The notes beneath the pieces are model-generated. The model was given only the letters and a program-made list of their open reading frames with translations, was not told the DNA's origin and made no database searches. The position numbers and the translations under genes were made by a program. This document shows, piece by piece, positions 38,088 through 46,952 of a DNA stretch of 64,000 nt. Source of the DNA: Novipirellula herctigrandis (lineage in GTDB: Bacteria > Planctomycetota > Planctomycetia > Pirellulales > Pirellulaceae); contig SJPJ01000001.1 in assembly GCA_007859835.1 (NCBI GenBank), positions 3,683,437 to 3,747,436 of the forward strand, in the 5' to 3' direction. How positions within the stretch are numbered: position 1 is the first letter of the stretch; each line of letters begins with the position of its first letter.

Positions 38088-39482
38088 ATGAACAAACTGA
38101 ACTTTGCCTATTTGGCCCTTCTGATACTGACTGCGCAGCAAATGCTTGACTCAAGCCAAGCGTTTGCTGCCAGCGATGATCAGACAGCACCCACTCCGAT
38201 GAACATCCTCTTGCTGTACGCCGATGATTGGCGGCACAACACGCTTGGGGTAGCCGGCAATTCGGTCGTAAAAACACCAACGCTCGATCAATTGGCAACG
38301 GAGGGAGTGAGATTTACTCACAATTGCGTCACCACTTCTATTTGTGGAATTAGTCGCGCTTCGCTGTTTACGGGGCAGTGGATGTCGCGGCATGGAAACC
38401 GATCGTTTAAGCCGTGGCAGACGGCTTGGTCAGAAACCTTCCCAGGTTTGTTGCGTGAAAACGGTTATTACGTCGGTCACGTCGGCAAGTGGCACAATGG
38501 CAAACTTCCGGCCGAAAATTTTGATTTCAGCCGATCCTACTACGGGAAACACTGGCTCAAACAGGCTGACGGGTCGAAGGTTCACGTCACGCAAAAGAAC
38601 GAGAATGACGCGATGGATTTCCTACGGACTCGGCCAACCGATAAACCTTTCTGTTTGACGGTCGCGTTTTTTGCAACGCATGCCGAAGACTCCAATCCAC
38701 TGCAATTTCTGCCACAACCCGAAAGTATGGAACTGTACGAGAACGTCTCGATTCCGGTCGCAGTGAATGCTACACAGGAATCATTTGAACGATTGCCTGA
38801 GTTTGTAGGCAACGAGAAAAACGAAGGTCGAAACCGCTGGCACTGGCGTTTCGACACGCCTGAAAAATATCAGTCGATGATGAAGAACTATTACCGTTTG
38901 GCTACCGAGGTTGATACGACTTGCGGGCGTATTCTGGCGGAATTGAAAGAACAGGGATTAGCCGACAACACGCTGGTCATCTTCACGACGGACAATGGTT
39001 ACTACCACGCCGAGCACGGCCTAGCCGACAAATGGTATCCGCATCAAGAAAGCATTCGCGTTCCACTGATTGTCAACGATCCTCGGATGACCAAGAGCAC
39101 ACGTGGTCAGACCAAGGATGAATTCACTCTTAACGTGGACTTGGCACCCACGATTCTCGCCGCCGCCGGGATCGATGCACCTGAGACGATGCAAGGATCG
39201 GACCTAGGCTCACTTTATCTTTCAGAAGAGAAACCCGAGTGGCGTGACGAGTTTTTCTATGAGCATCCGATGCTCAAGAGCACCGACTTTATTCCCGCTT
39301 CCGAAGCATTGGTGCGAAAGGACTGGAAGTACTTTTACTGGCCCGAGTTTGATCGGGAGCAGTTGTTCGATCTGAAGAATGATCCAATCGAGGAGAATGA
39401 CCTCGCGGCCAATCCGATGCACAAAGACAAACTGATTGAAATGCGCAAACGCTTCGCTCAGCTCAAAGCTTCAGCCCACTAA
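38088..39482 (+). CDS. Secreted sulfatase (S1, CGISR variant)
   Basis: A 464-residue sulfatase. The signal peptide starts at ATG 38088 ([16 protein letters not shown]), which I prefer to the frame's first start at 38013. [16 protein letters not shown] is the metal-binding N-terminus. The maturation motif is CGISR (Cys86), with Ile where Pro is canonical. [10 protein letters not shown] and FTTDNGYY supply substrate and metal ligands, and [16 protein letters not shown] is the usual C-terminal signature. The C-x-[VI]-S-R form is seen in a recognisable sulfatase branch. It probably desulfates oligosaccharides made by the upstream enzymes. Confidence 0.9.
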   Translation: MNKLNFAYLALLILTAQQMLDSSQAFAASDDQTAPTPMNILLLYADDWRHNTLGVAGNSVVKTPTLDQLATEGVRFTHNCVTTSICGISRASLFTGQWMSRHGNRSFKPWQTAWSETFPGLLRENGYYVGHVGKWHNGKLPAENFDFSRSYYGKHWLKQADGSKVHVTQKNENDAMDFLRTRPTDKPFCLTVAFFATHAEDSNPLQFLPQPESMELYENVSIPVAVNATQESFERLPEFVGNEKNEGRNRWHWRFDTPEKYQSMMKNYYRLATEVDTTCGRILAELKEQGLADNTLVIFTTDNGYYHAEHGLADKWYPHQESIRVPLIVNDPRMTKSTRGQTKDEFTLNVDLAPTILAAAGIDAPETMQGSDLGSLYLSEEKPEWRDEFFYEHPMLKSTDFIPASEALVRKDWKYFYWPEFDREQLFDLKNDPIEENDLAANPMHKDKLIEMRKRFAQLKASAH

Positions 39483-39625
39483 CAAGCAGCTTCTTTGATC
39501 GAACCATTGTGCTAATAGAAAACGCAAGCCCAAATTTTTCAGATACCACACGGTTCCCCTCAGGAAAGATCTGTTCTGATGCTCTCCTCCCTGAAATTGA
39601 GTTTTTCGAAAGGCAGCACGCTAGA

Positions 39626-41506
39626 ATGTTTGAGTCCAATCAGCAAGTGAACGGGACGTTTCTGTTCGCACTTTTGATGATGCTCGTTACGAGCATCACA
39701 TACGCCGACGATCCGATTGTGCCCCCGCCGGGCGGTCAAGACCTTTTGTCGTTCCAACGTGACAGCAAACTCCGATTTCACAAGTCGAATGTGGAGGCGA
39801 CGGCGGCTTGGACGCAAGTGAAGGACGTGCCGCTGGAGGCCATTTATCAGGTTGAATCCGACGTCCGATTTTGCGCCCCTGAAAACATGCAGGTGATTGT
39901 CCCAATCGACGCCGCGATCAAAAAGGGGGACGTCATGTTGCTCTCCTTTTGGATTTGCCGGCCTGGAGCAGGTGGCCAGCCGAACAACGTGTATTTTTCC
40001 GTTCAGTCCGAAACGGAACAATCGCAATATGAATACAAACTGTCAGCGTATCGAGAATGGAAGCAGCACGTCCGCTCGTTTGTGGCGACGGCCGATTGTG
40101 ATCCAGCCAGCAGCAACGCCATTTTTGAACTGGGCGAAGCGGGGACCATCGCCCAGATTGCTGAACTGCGGCTGATCAACTATGGAGCAGACTACGACAT
40201 CAAAACGCTTCCCCGTTCCACGGTCAACTATAAGGGCCGTGAGTTTGACGCGCAGTGGCGAGAAGATGCATTGGCACGAATCGAGAAGATACGCAAGGCG
40301 GACATAACCGTCCAAGTCGTCGACGCCCGCGACAATCCGATTCAAGACGCCAAAGTAACAATCCAAATGCAGCGACACGCTTTCGGCTTCGGCAACGCGG
40401 TCAATGCTTATCTTCTCGGTGGCAACGAGAGCATGTTTCCTTACGCAAAGGTTCGCAACGGAACGAGCGTGACGTCAACGTGGTCGGACGCACAGAAGTA
40501 CCGCGAGATCGTCAAGAAGTACTTCAACTGTGTAACCTTTGAAAGCGAGTTGAGGCCACACGTTTGGAAAAAGCAAATGAGTGGCACACCAGACGGAAAC
40601 AGCTTGCACAAGGTGTTCACTCAGCAAGCCATTCCGTGGCTACAAGCCAACAATGTCGACATCCGTGGGCACTACCTAGCCTGGGCAGCGATGGATTTTA
40701 ACGCAATGGAAAAGCAATTTATCGGCAACCCCGATGCTCACCGTCAATGGCTGTGGGAGCACATGGCTGACGTGTTGCGCAAGACATCCCTCTTTGTTTC
40801 CGAGTGGGACACAATCAACCACATTATCGCTTGGGGCAAGCACACCTATGAAATCGAATACGGTGGGATGCAGATCTACGCGGACATCATGAAGGAGGCT
40901 CGGCGACTGGCCCCTAACGCGACCCACGCAATCAATGAAGGCAAGGTGCTGCCCGACGGCTACAAACGCGAACCCTACAAGCGTGTCATTCGCTTTTTGA
41001 ATGAACAAGGTCAGGCACCGGACACCGTTGGTTTTATGGGGCACTTTGAACTGATGACGCTTACGCCGCCAGAAGAATTGCTCGAGGTGTATGATCGTTT
41101 CGCCGAGATCGCTCCGCGGTTGCAATTGAGCGAGTTTGATGTCGAAGCTGGCGACGACGAACAGTTGCAAGCAGATTACTTTCGCGACGTGATGATCGCG
41201 ACGTTCAGTCATCCAAACTTCGTTTCAATCGTCCAGTGGGGATTTTGGGAAAAGGCTCATTGGAAGCCCGCAGCCGCATTATGGCGTGCTGATTGGAGTC
41301 TCAAACCGTCGGGTAAGGTGTTCGTCGATTTGGTTGCCAAACAATGGTGGACCGACGAGACTGCAAGAACCAACGCCGCCGGCAATTGTCAGGTTCGAGG
41401 ATTCTTGGGCGACTATCACGTCACTGTAGAACGGGAAGGTCAAATCGTGATGAAGAAAGCTACGCTGAACCGCGAAGGCGCCATGATTCGATTCAAGCTC
41501 AAGTGA
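39626..41506 (+). CDS. GH10-like protein with His at the acid/base position
   Basis: Signal peptide (core GTFLFALLMMLVTSITYA) from ATG 39626, then an N-terminal beta region (about 30-200) that may bind carbohydrate, then a GH10-type barrel (about 250-585), then a short beta tail. GH10 landmarks are FGNAVNAY, FNCVTFESELRPHVW, RGHYLAW, VGFMGHFELM and LQLSEFDVEA with Glu503 as nucleophile. In active xylanases the acid/base motif is WDVVNE; here it is WDTINH, so His399 replaces Glu. The nucleophile and substrate-cleft pattern are kept. The protein may be a variant enzyme, cleave substrates with good leaving groups, or only bind. It ends the long plus-strand run before the AraC regulator. Confidence 0.75.
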   Translation: MFESNQQVNGTFLFALLMMLVTSITYADDPIVPPPGGQDLLSFQRDSKLRFHKSNVEATAAWTQVKDVPLEAIYQVESDVRFCAPENMQVIVPIDAAIKKGDVMLLSFWICRPGAGGQPNNVYFSVQSETEQSQYEYKLSAYREWKQHVRSFVATADCDPASSNAIFELGEAGTIAQIAELRLINYGADYDIKTLPRSTVNYKGREFDAQWREDALARIEKIRKADITVQVVDARDNPIQDAKVTIQMQRHAFGFGNAVNAYLLGGNESMFPYAKVRNGTSVTSTWSDAQKYREIVKKYFNCVTFESELRPHVWKKQMSGTPDGNSLHKVFTQQAIPWLQANNVDIRGHYLAWAAMDFNAMEKQFIGNPDAHRQWLWEHMADVLRKTSLFVSEWDTINHIIAWGKHTYEIEYGGMQIYADIMKEARRLAPNATHAINEGKVLPDGYKREPYKRVIRFLNEQGQAPDTVGFMGHFELMTLTPPEELLEVYDRFAEIAPRLQLSEFDVEAGDDEQLQADYFRDVMIATFSHPNFVSIVQWGFWEKAHWKPAAALWRADWSLKPSGKVFVDLVAKQWWTDETARTNAAGNCQVRGFLGDYHVTVEREGQIVMKKATLNREGAMIRFKLK

Positions 41507-41733
41507 GACTAAGGATTCAATTCCGTTGAGAACGACCGTCAAGGCGACCATCAATGGAATGCCGTCATGATGATTGAAGAACGTTCTGTCAGCGACGCCG
41601 GGCTGTTTTGGGAGATTGCATGCCTCAACCCGGACTTCCGCGGCGACCAAGCAGAAGATGTCGAGTTTGCTGGAGCGAAACCATCAACCCAAATTGAAAT
41701 CGACAACGGCATCGGCTATTCAAGCATGGTCTT

Positions 41734-42633
41734 CTAGCTTGCTGACGGGATTTTTGATTTTGTCGCAAGAGATTTACGCCATGCGTTGGGAGCAAGCCCG
41801 TACGCCTGTTTAAAAGAAGAAGAAAGGTGAAAGCCGGAACTGAAGCCGGTTTGGGCAGCGATCTCATCGAGCGTGGCGTTGCTGGAAGCCATGAGCACTC
41901 GTGCGCGGGTAAGTCTCAGGTGGATGACGTACCGCCAGGGGGAAAGACCGGTGTGGACGCGAAAAGCTCGTCGAAAGTGTGAGTAGGCAACGCCGAACTT
42001 AGCTGCGAGCGATTCCATTTGAATTGCCTCGCGGTAATGATCGCTCAGGTATCGTTCGGCACGATGGACTGCACGCTGAATGTTCGATAGCCGAGCTGGG
42101 CTGGTTCCAATGCAAGCGCACTGGGCAAGAACCTGCAACGCGAGGGCCGCGAGCTCCGGTCGGCTACCGGCCGTGTCGTCTCCGATCCGAAGATGAATAC
42201 GATTGAGTGTTTCCTCGATGCCGGCATCAAAACCACCGCGTCGGAGCACCGAATTCGCTGGAAACGTGTCTTCTTCAAGCAGTTTGTCGACAACGGGACC
42301 TCGCACCTCGATCCAGCTTTCGACCCAGCCGGTTTGGGGATTAGGACGGTAGCGGTGCCAGCTGTTGGGGAGGATCAAAAACACCATGCCAGCGTCGACT
42401 CTCCGCTCTCGTACCTCGCGTGTTTCGAGCAGGCCGCTGCCTTCCAGAATGAGGACCACCTGAAGAGCTTCGATGACGCGCCCATGTTGCCAGTCCAGAT
42501 CATGATCGTCAGGGTGTTTGTTAGGCGGATAGGGTGTTTGAGGCGGAATGCGAGTGAAGCCTGCCGCGGAAAGCGCCAACCCCCAGTTCAGGAGTTCAGG
42601 TGGGGTCGGGATGTAGCGAAAGTAGTTCTTCAT
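41734..42633 (-). CDS. AraC-family transcription regulator
   Basis: An N-terminal cupin-like sensing domain (LQVVLILEGSGLLETREV, then GMVFLILPNSWHRYRP) and a C-terminal double helix-turn-helix of the AraC family. The latter includes MESLAAKFGVAYSHFRRAF and LDEIAAQTGFSSGFHLSSSFKQAYG. It should bind a sugar and activate nearby genes. It is transcribed divergently from the sugar isomerase at 42710, with only 76 bases between them, and flanks both halves of the polysaccharide cluster, so it is the best local regulator. The start is uncertain: I took Met at 42633, with Met codons upstream at 42645 and 42666 also possible. 299 residues. Confidence 0.9.
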   Translation of the reverse strand: MKNYFRYIPTPPELLNWGLALSAAGFTRIPPQTPYPPNKHPDDHDLDWQHGRVIEALQVVLILEGSGLLETREVRERRVDAGMVFLILPNSWHRYRPNPQTGWVESWIEVRGPVVDKLLEEDTFPANSVLRRGGFDAGIEETLNRIHLRIGDDTAGSRPELAALALQVLAQCACIGTSPARLSNIQRAVHRAERYLSDHYREAIQMESLAAKFGVAYSHFRRAFRVHTGLSPWRYVIHLRLTRARVLMASSNATLDEIAAQTGFSSGFHLSSSFKQAYGLAPNAWRKSLATKSKIPSAS

Positions 42634-42709
42634 GGCGATGATCATTTTATATATGCTAAATGCCATCCTCGCTATTCCATTTTGACCAGCGAGATTTAAA
42701 TTTAGGACT
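42634..42709. promoter_or_regulatory. Divergent regulator/isomerase promoter region with inverted repeat
   Basis: The 76 bases between the AraC gene and the isomerase are AT-rich and hold the 6-base arms CTCGCT (42668-42673) and AGCGAG (42688-42693), exact complements 14 bases apart. This could be a regulator site. AraC-type sites are more often direct repeats, so the call is tentative. Confidence 0.3.
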
Positions 42710-44140
42710 ATGAAGAACTCACCTTTACGCATCGGACTATTCGGAATCGGACTCGACACCTACTGGCCACAGTTCGAAGGGCTGAAAGAACGACTCGAAG
42801 CATACCTCACCTCGGTCGCAGGGAAACTTGCACGTCCGGGCGTTGAAATTGTCAACGTTGGACTCGTGGACAGTCCTGAGCGGGCGTATCAGGCGGGGCG
42901 AGAGATGCGGCGCGCCGATGTGGACGTGATTTTCCTGCACGTCACGACCTACGCGCTGTCTTCAACCGTGCTGCCGGTAGTGCGACGGGCCAAGGTGCCC
43001 GTGATCGTACTGAACCTTGCACCGGAGGCAGCGATCGACTACGCGCATTTTAACTCACTTGGCGACCGGACCAAAATGACCGGCGAGTGGCTAGCACACT
43101 GTTCCGCCTGTCCTGTGCCGGAGATCGCCAACGTCTTTCAAAGAGCAGGGATTCCCTTTCATCAGGTCACAGGCGTACTTGATGACGATCCCGTGTGCTG
43201 GGACGAGATCGACGCCTGGGTCGAAGCCGCACGAGTGGCTGCGGTCATGGCGGAAAACCGTCTCGGTTTGATGGGCCATTACTACAGCGGAATGCTTGAT
43301 ATCTATACCGACATGACACTCCAGTGCGCGGTCTTTGGTACCCACGTTGAGTTGTTGGAAGTGGATGAGTTGGGTGCTCGGCGTCGCGACGTAACGCAGA
43401 GTGAGGTTGTGGCAAGAGTGGAAGAGTTCCACGAAGTTTTTGATGTCCAATCGGATTGCTCAGCGGAAGACTTGTCCGAAGCAGCACGGACCGCTGTGGC
43501 TTTGGATGCAATTGTCGACGATTATCGACTTGGATCGATGGCGTACTACTACAAAGGCACGGGGGTTTCGGAAAACGAAACAGCGCTCGCTTCGATCATA
43601 CTCGGCACATCGCAGCTTACTGGCCGCGGTATCCCGGTCGCCGGTGAGTACGAAGTCAAAAACGTACAAGCGATGAAGATCATGGACCTGTTTGGCGTCG
43701 GTGGTTCATTCACAGAATACTACGCGATGGATTTCAACGACGACGTCGTGCTGATGGGGCACGATGGTCCGGGCCATATTGCGATCGCAGAAGGAAAAAC
43801 GAAAGTGCGTCCGCTCAACGTCTACCACGGCAAGGTCGGGCGTGGAGTCTCGGTGGAGATGGCCGTCAAACATGGTCCAGTGACACTGTTGTCCATTGTC
43901 GAGCAGCCCGGCGGAACACTTGCATTGCTGGTTGCCGAGGGAGAGTCAGTAGCCGGGCCGATTTTGGAGATTGGCAACACGAACAGCCGTTATCGGTTCG
44001 ATTGCGGCGTTAGAGAGTTTGTAAACCGTTGGAATGCGGCGGGCCCAGCACACCACTGTGCGGTCGGAGTTGGCCACATCGCAGACAAAATCGACAAGCT
44101 CGGAAAGCTGCTGGAGATCGAAGTAATCACTGTGGTATGA
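42710..44140 (+). CDS. L-arabinose isomerase family protein
   Basis: A 476-residue cytoplasmic protein without a signal peptide, of the arabinose/fucose isomerase fold. It keeps four metal-ligand positions that match those of E. coli AraA: Glu313 in GEYEVKN, Glu336 in FTEYYAMD, His351 in GHDGPGH and His456 in GVGHIAD. It should interconvert an aldose and a ketose using Mn2+. Whether the substrate is arabinose, another pentose, or a deoxysugar such as rhamnose or fucose cannot be told from sequence. It is the only clearly cytoplasmic sugar-catabolic enzyme in the window. It starts 76 bases from the divergent AraC gene, and the GH78 gene follows within 21 bases, implying one operon. Confidence 0.85.
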   Translation: MKNSPLRIGLFGIGLDTYWPQFEGLKERLEAYLTSVAGKLARPGVEIVNVGLVDSPERAYQAGREMRRADVDVIFLHVTTYALSSTVLPVVRRAKVPVIVLNLAPEAAIDYAHFNSLGDRTKMTGEWLAHCSACPVPEIANVFQRAGIPFHQVTGVLDDDPVCWDEIDAWVEAARVAAVMAENRLGLMGHYYSGMLDIYTDMTLQCAVFGTHVELLEVDELGARRRDVTQSEVVARVEEFHEVFDVQSDCSAEDLSEAARTAVALDAIVDDYRLGSMAYYYKGTGVSENETALASIILGTSQLTGRGIPVAGEYEVKNVQAMKIMDLFGVGGSFTEYYAMDFNDDVVLMGHDGPGHIAIAEGKTKVRPLNVYHGKVGRGVSVEMAVKHGPVTLLSIVEQPGGTLALLVAEGESVAGPILEIGNTNSRYRFDCGVREFVNRWNAAGPAHHCAVGVGHIADKIDKLGKLLEIEVITVV

Positions 44141-44161
44141 ACCGAACGCGAAAGATGCTCA

Positions 44162-46912
44162 ATGACAAACCTGCAACCTTTCAAAAGCTGTCTGAAACTG
44201 TTCCTTGTTTTGACCCTCGCCATGATTTCCACATCCGCCCTTGCCGGGTCCGTGAAAGTCGAGAAGCTGCGCTGCGAGTATCTTCAGGATCCACTTGGCG
44301 TTGATGTGGCCGAGCCGCGCTTGAGTTGGCAGATCACGGATGCGTCCCTGGTTCGCGGTCAGGTGCAGACCGGCTATCGCGTTCTTGTGGCGAGCCGACC
44401 CGAAATGCTGGAGAACGAACAAGGTGATCTCTGGGACAGCGGAAAGGTCTTGTCTGCGCAATCTGTTCTGGTGCATTATCAGGGTGTGGGATTAGCGTCG
44501 AACCAGCATTGTTGCTGGCAGGTCCGTGTTTTTGATAAGGATGGGAAGGCGAGCGATTGGAGCGAGCCGGCGAGTTTTTCAATGGGGCTGCTGGATCCAA
44601 GCGACTGGAAAGGGGGGTGGATCAAGCATCCTGGGATGCCCCCAGCGACCGAGGCCGCGGTTCGTTCCGGCGAGACACTACCGGTCGAACAGCATCTTTG
44701 GTTCCGCAACAATCTGAAGCTTGATGCCGCCGCCCAGACGGCTTTCCTGCATGTTGCTTCGTGTGGATACCACGAACTCTACGTGAACGGCAACAAGGTT
44801 GATGACCGTGTGCTCGCCCCGGCGCAGAGCCGACTCGACAAGCGCGTGCTGTACGTCACCTATGACGTTGCGGATCTGCTGCGACAGGGCGACAACGTGA
44901 TTGCGTTGTGGACAGGCCCTGGCTGGTCACGATACAGCTTTTTCAAAATGCATCATGCGTTGCGCGTCCAACTTGATGGCTCGGACGCCGACAACAACCG
45001 GTTCTCGTTGTCCACAGGCTCTAATTGGCGCTGTGCACCGGCGAACAGCAGAAACGATGGCGGCACTCGCTACGGTGACAATGGTGGCGAGCTTCTTGAC
45101 GCTGGTAGATTCGTCGCTGATTGGAACGCGGTTGGCTTTGACGATGTCGCTTGGTCGTGGGCGGAGGAAACGGAGATTGGTGCCCAGCTGTCTTCGCAAA
45201 TGATGGAACCGACACGCATCATCGAGACCTTTTCGGCGAAGAGCGTTTCGGGTGACGGCGCCTACCAAATTGACATGGGCAAGAACTTTACCGGTTGGCT
45301 GAAGATCACCATGCGTGACCAGAAGCCCGGTGACCGGATCAAAATCCAAGTCGCGGACGATGAACAGACGGTGCAGGATTTCGGACAGCGTAATGAGTAC
45401 ATCTGCAAGGGCGGAGGCACCGAATCGTTTCAAAATCGCTTCAACTACATCGCGGGCCGGTACGTCACAATCGATGGCCTACGGCGCAAACCGGAACCCG
45501 AACAGATCACCGGATTGGTGCTCGCGACCGATCTGCAGCAAGTGGGGCGGTTTTCTTGCTCCAGTGAGCTGTTCAACGAGATCTACGAAGCCGACCTTTG
45601 GACCTTCCGCGCCAATACTGTCGAAGGCTTCACAATGGACTGCCCACACCGTGAACGTCTCGGTTACGGCGAGGTCGCCTTTGCCAACGCTTGGGCGATC
45701 GGATTGCCGAACTACCACTGCGGTGCGTATTACACCAAACACGTGCGAGACTGGTCCGATGTCCAAGAGTCAAACGGCTGGATCCACCACACCGCGCCTC
45801 AAATCAACAAGCACTACGGCGGGCCGATGTGGAGCAGCGCCGGACTCAATATCGCTTGGGCCTTTTATCAGCACCACGGCGATCCACGTATCCTCGAACT
45901 TATCTATCCGTCTGCAACACGCTGGTTGGGATTCCTAAACGCCCATGTCGAAGGCGGACGTTTGAGGAACTACGCGACGCACGGCGGTCGATTCCTTGGT
46001 GACTGGGCCGCTCCCGGTCAACGCAAAGAGTTTGGTGACACGCCGGAGGCAGAGTATTTCAACAACTGTGTCTATGCCATGAACCTCGCGAACGTCGCTG
46101 ACATGGCGAGGATTCTGGGAAAGGACGACGATGCGGCACGTTTCAAAGAGCGGCTGAGGTTGCTACGCAGAACAATTCACGAACGTTTCTTCGATCCAAC
46201 CACGTCAAATTATTCGGCGGGAACACAGGTCCAGCAGGCTTTCGCCTTGATGACGGGGGTCACGCCAGAACACCTCCGACCAGCCGTGATGGCGAACATC
46301 GAGAAAGACCTCACCGAAGTGCATCGCTACCTTGACATGGGCAGTTCTGGATTGCCGGTATTGTTCAAGTTCATGATCGAAGAATCGGGCCAAAGCGAGT
46401 TGTTCTTTGATGCGCTGTCGATGACGACACAGCCAAGTTACGGATACTTCCTCGATCGCGGCGAGACTACTTGGCCCGAATACTGGAACGTTGATGTGCC
46501 CAGTCGTATCCACACCTGCTATACCGGCGTAGCGTCGTGGATGACCAAGAGCCTTGCTGGTATTCGCCCTGATCCTAACGCGCCGGGTTTCCAATCCTTC
46601 ATTATTCATCCCGTCTTGGCGGGCGACCTGACTTTTGCCGAAGCCTCTACCGAATCTCCTTACGGCGAGATCACCAGTCGCTGGGAACGAAACGGACCCC
46701 GGCTCACGCTGGATATCATGATTCCTCCAAACTCCCGGGCGACTGTCTACGTTCCAACGCGCGATCCGCAGCGCGTGTCCGAAAGCGGGAGGTCTCTTCG
46801 CGATGCTGACGGTGTGACGCTGTTGCGCATCGAAGACGGGCGCGCGGTGTTGAGTGTCGACGCGGGCGCTTACCAGTTCACCTCCGTTCTCGAATCGAGT
46901 TTACGGCCATGA
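44162..46912 (+). CDS. Alpha-L-rhamnosidase, GH78 (DCPHRER subtype)
   Basis: A 916-residue GH78 protein with a signal peptide (about 1-28), N-terminal beta domains (VEKLRCEYLQDPLGVDVAEP; LSWQITD), and the catalytic barrel. The acidic motif is DCPHRERLGYGE starting at Asp493, a recognised alternative to DCPQRDERLGW, and GETTWPEYW gives Glu773 as the probable base. The C-terminal beta domain follows. Only about 20-25% of motifs look shared with the GH78 at 35043, so it likely has another linkage or oligosaccharide preference. It is probably co-transcribed with the isomerase upstream and the sulfatase downstream. Confidence 0.92.
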   Translation: MTNLQPFKSCLKLFLVLTLAMISTSALAGSVKVEKLRCEYLQDPLGVDVAEPRLSWQITDASLVRGQVQTGYRVLVASRPEMLENEQGDLWDSGKVLSAQSVLVHYQGVGLASNQHCCWQVRVFDKDGKASDWSEPASFSMGLLDPSDWKGGWIKHPGMPPATEAAVRSGETLPVEQHLWFRNNLKLDAAAQTAFLHVASCGYHELYVNGNKVDDRVLAPAQSRLDKRVLYVTYDVADLLRQGDNVIALWTGPGWSRYSFFKMHHALRVQLDGSDADNNRFSLSTGSNWRCAPANSRNDGGTRYGDNGGELLDAGRFVADWNAVGFDDVAWSWAEETEIGAQLSSQMMEPTRIIETFSAKSVSGDGAYQIDMGKNFTGWLKITMRDQKPGDRIKIQVADDEQTVQDFGQRNEYICKGGGTESFQNRFNYIAGRYVTIDGLRRKPEPEQITGLVLATDLQQVGRFSCSSELFNEIYEADLWTFRANTVEGFTMDCPHRERLGYGEVAFANAWAIGLPNYHCGAYYTKHVRDWSDVQESNGWIHHTAPQINKHYGGPMWSSAGLNIAWAFYQHHGDPRILELIYPSATRWLGFLNAHVEGGRLRNYATHGGRFLGDWAAPGQRKEFGDTPEAEYFNNCVYAMNLANVADMARILGKDDDAARFKERLRLLRRTIHERFFDPTTSNYSAGTQVQQAFALMTGVTPEHLRPAVMANIEKDLTEVHRYLDMGSSGLPVLFKFMIEESGQSELFFDALSMTTQPSYGYFLDRGETTWPEYWNVDVPSRIHTCYTGVASWMTKSLAGIRPDPNAPGFQSFIIHPVLAGDLTFAEASTESPYGEITSRWERNGPRLTLDIMIPPNSRATVYVPTRDPQRVSESGRSLRDADGVTLLRIEDGRAVLSVDAGAYQFTSVLESSLRP

Positions 46913-46952
46913 ATCCAACTTGTGGACGTCCGTCGTTTAATATCGAAGGCAA

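Noticed and set aside
42193-42699. 168-codon plus-strand frame
   Set aside because: Antisense to the AraC gene and crossing its promoter; no known motif.
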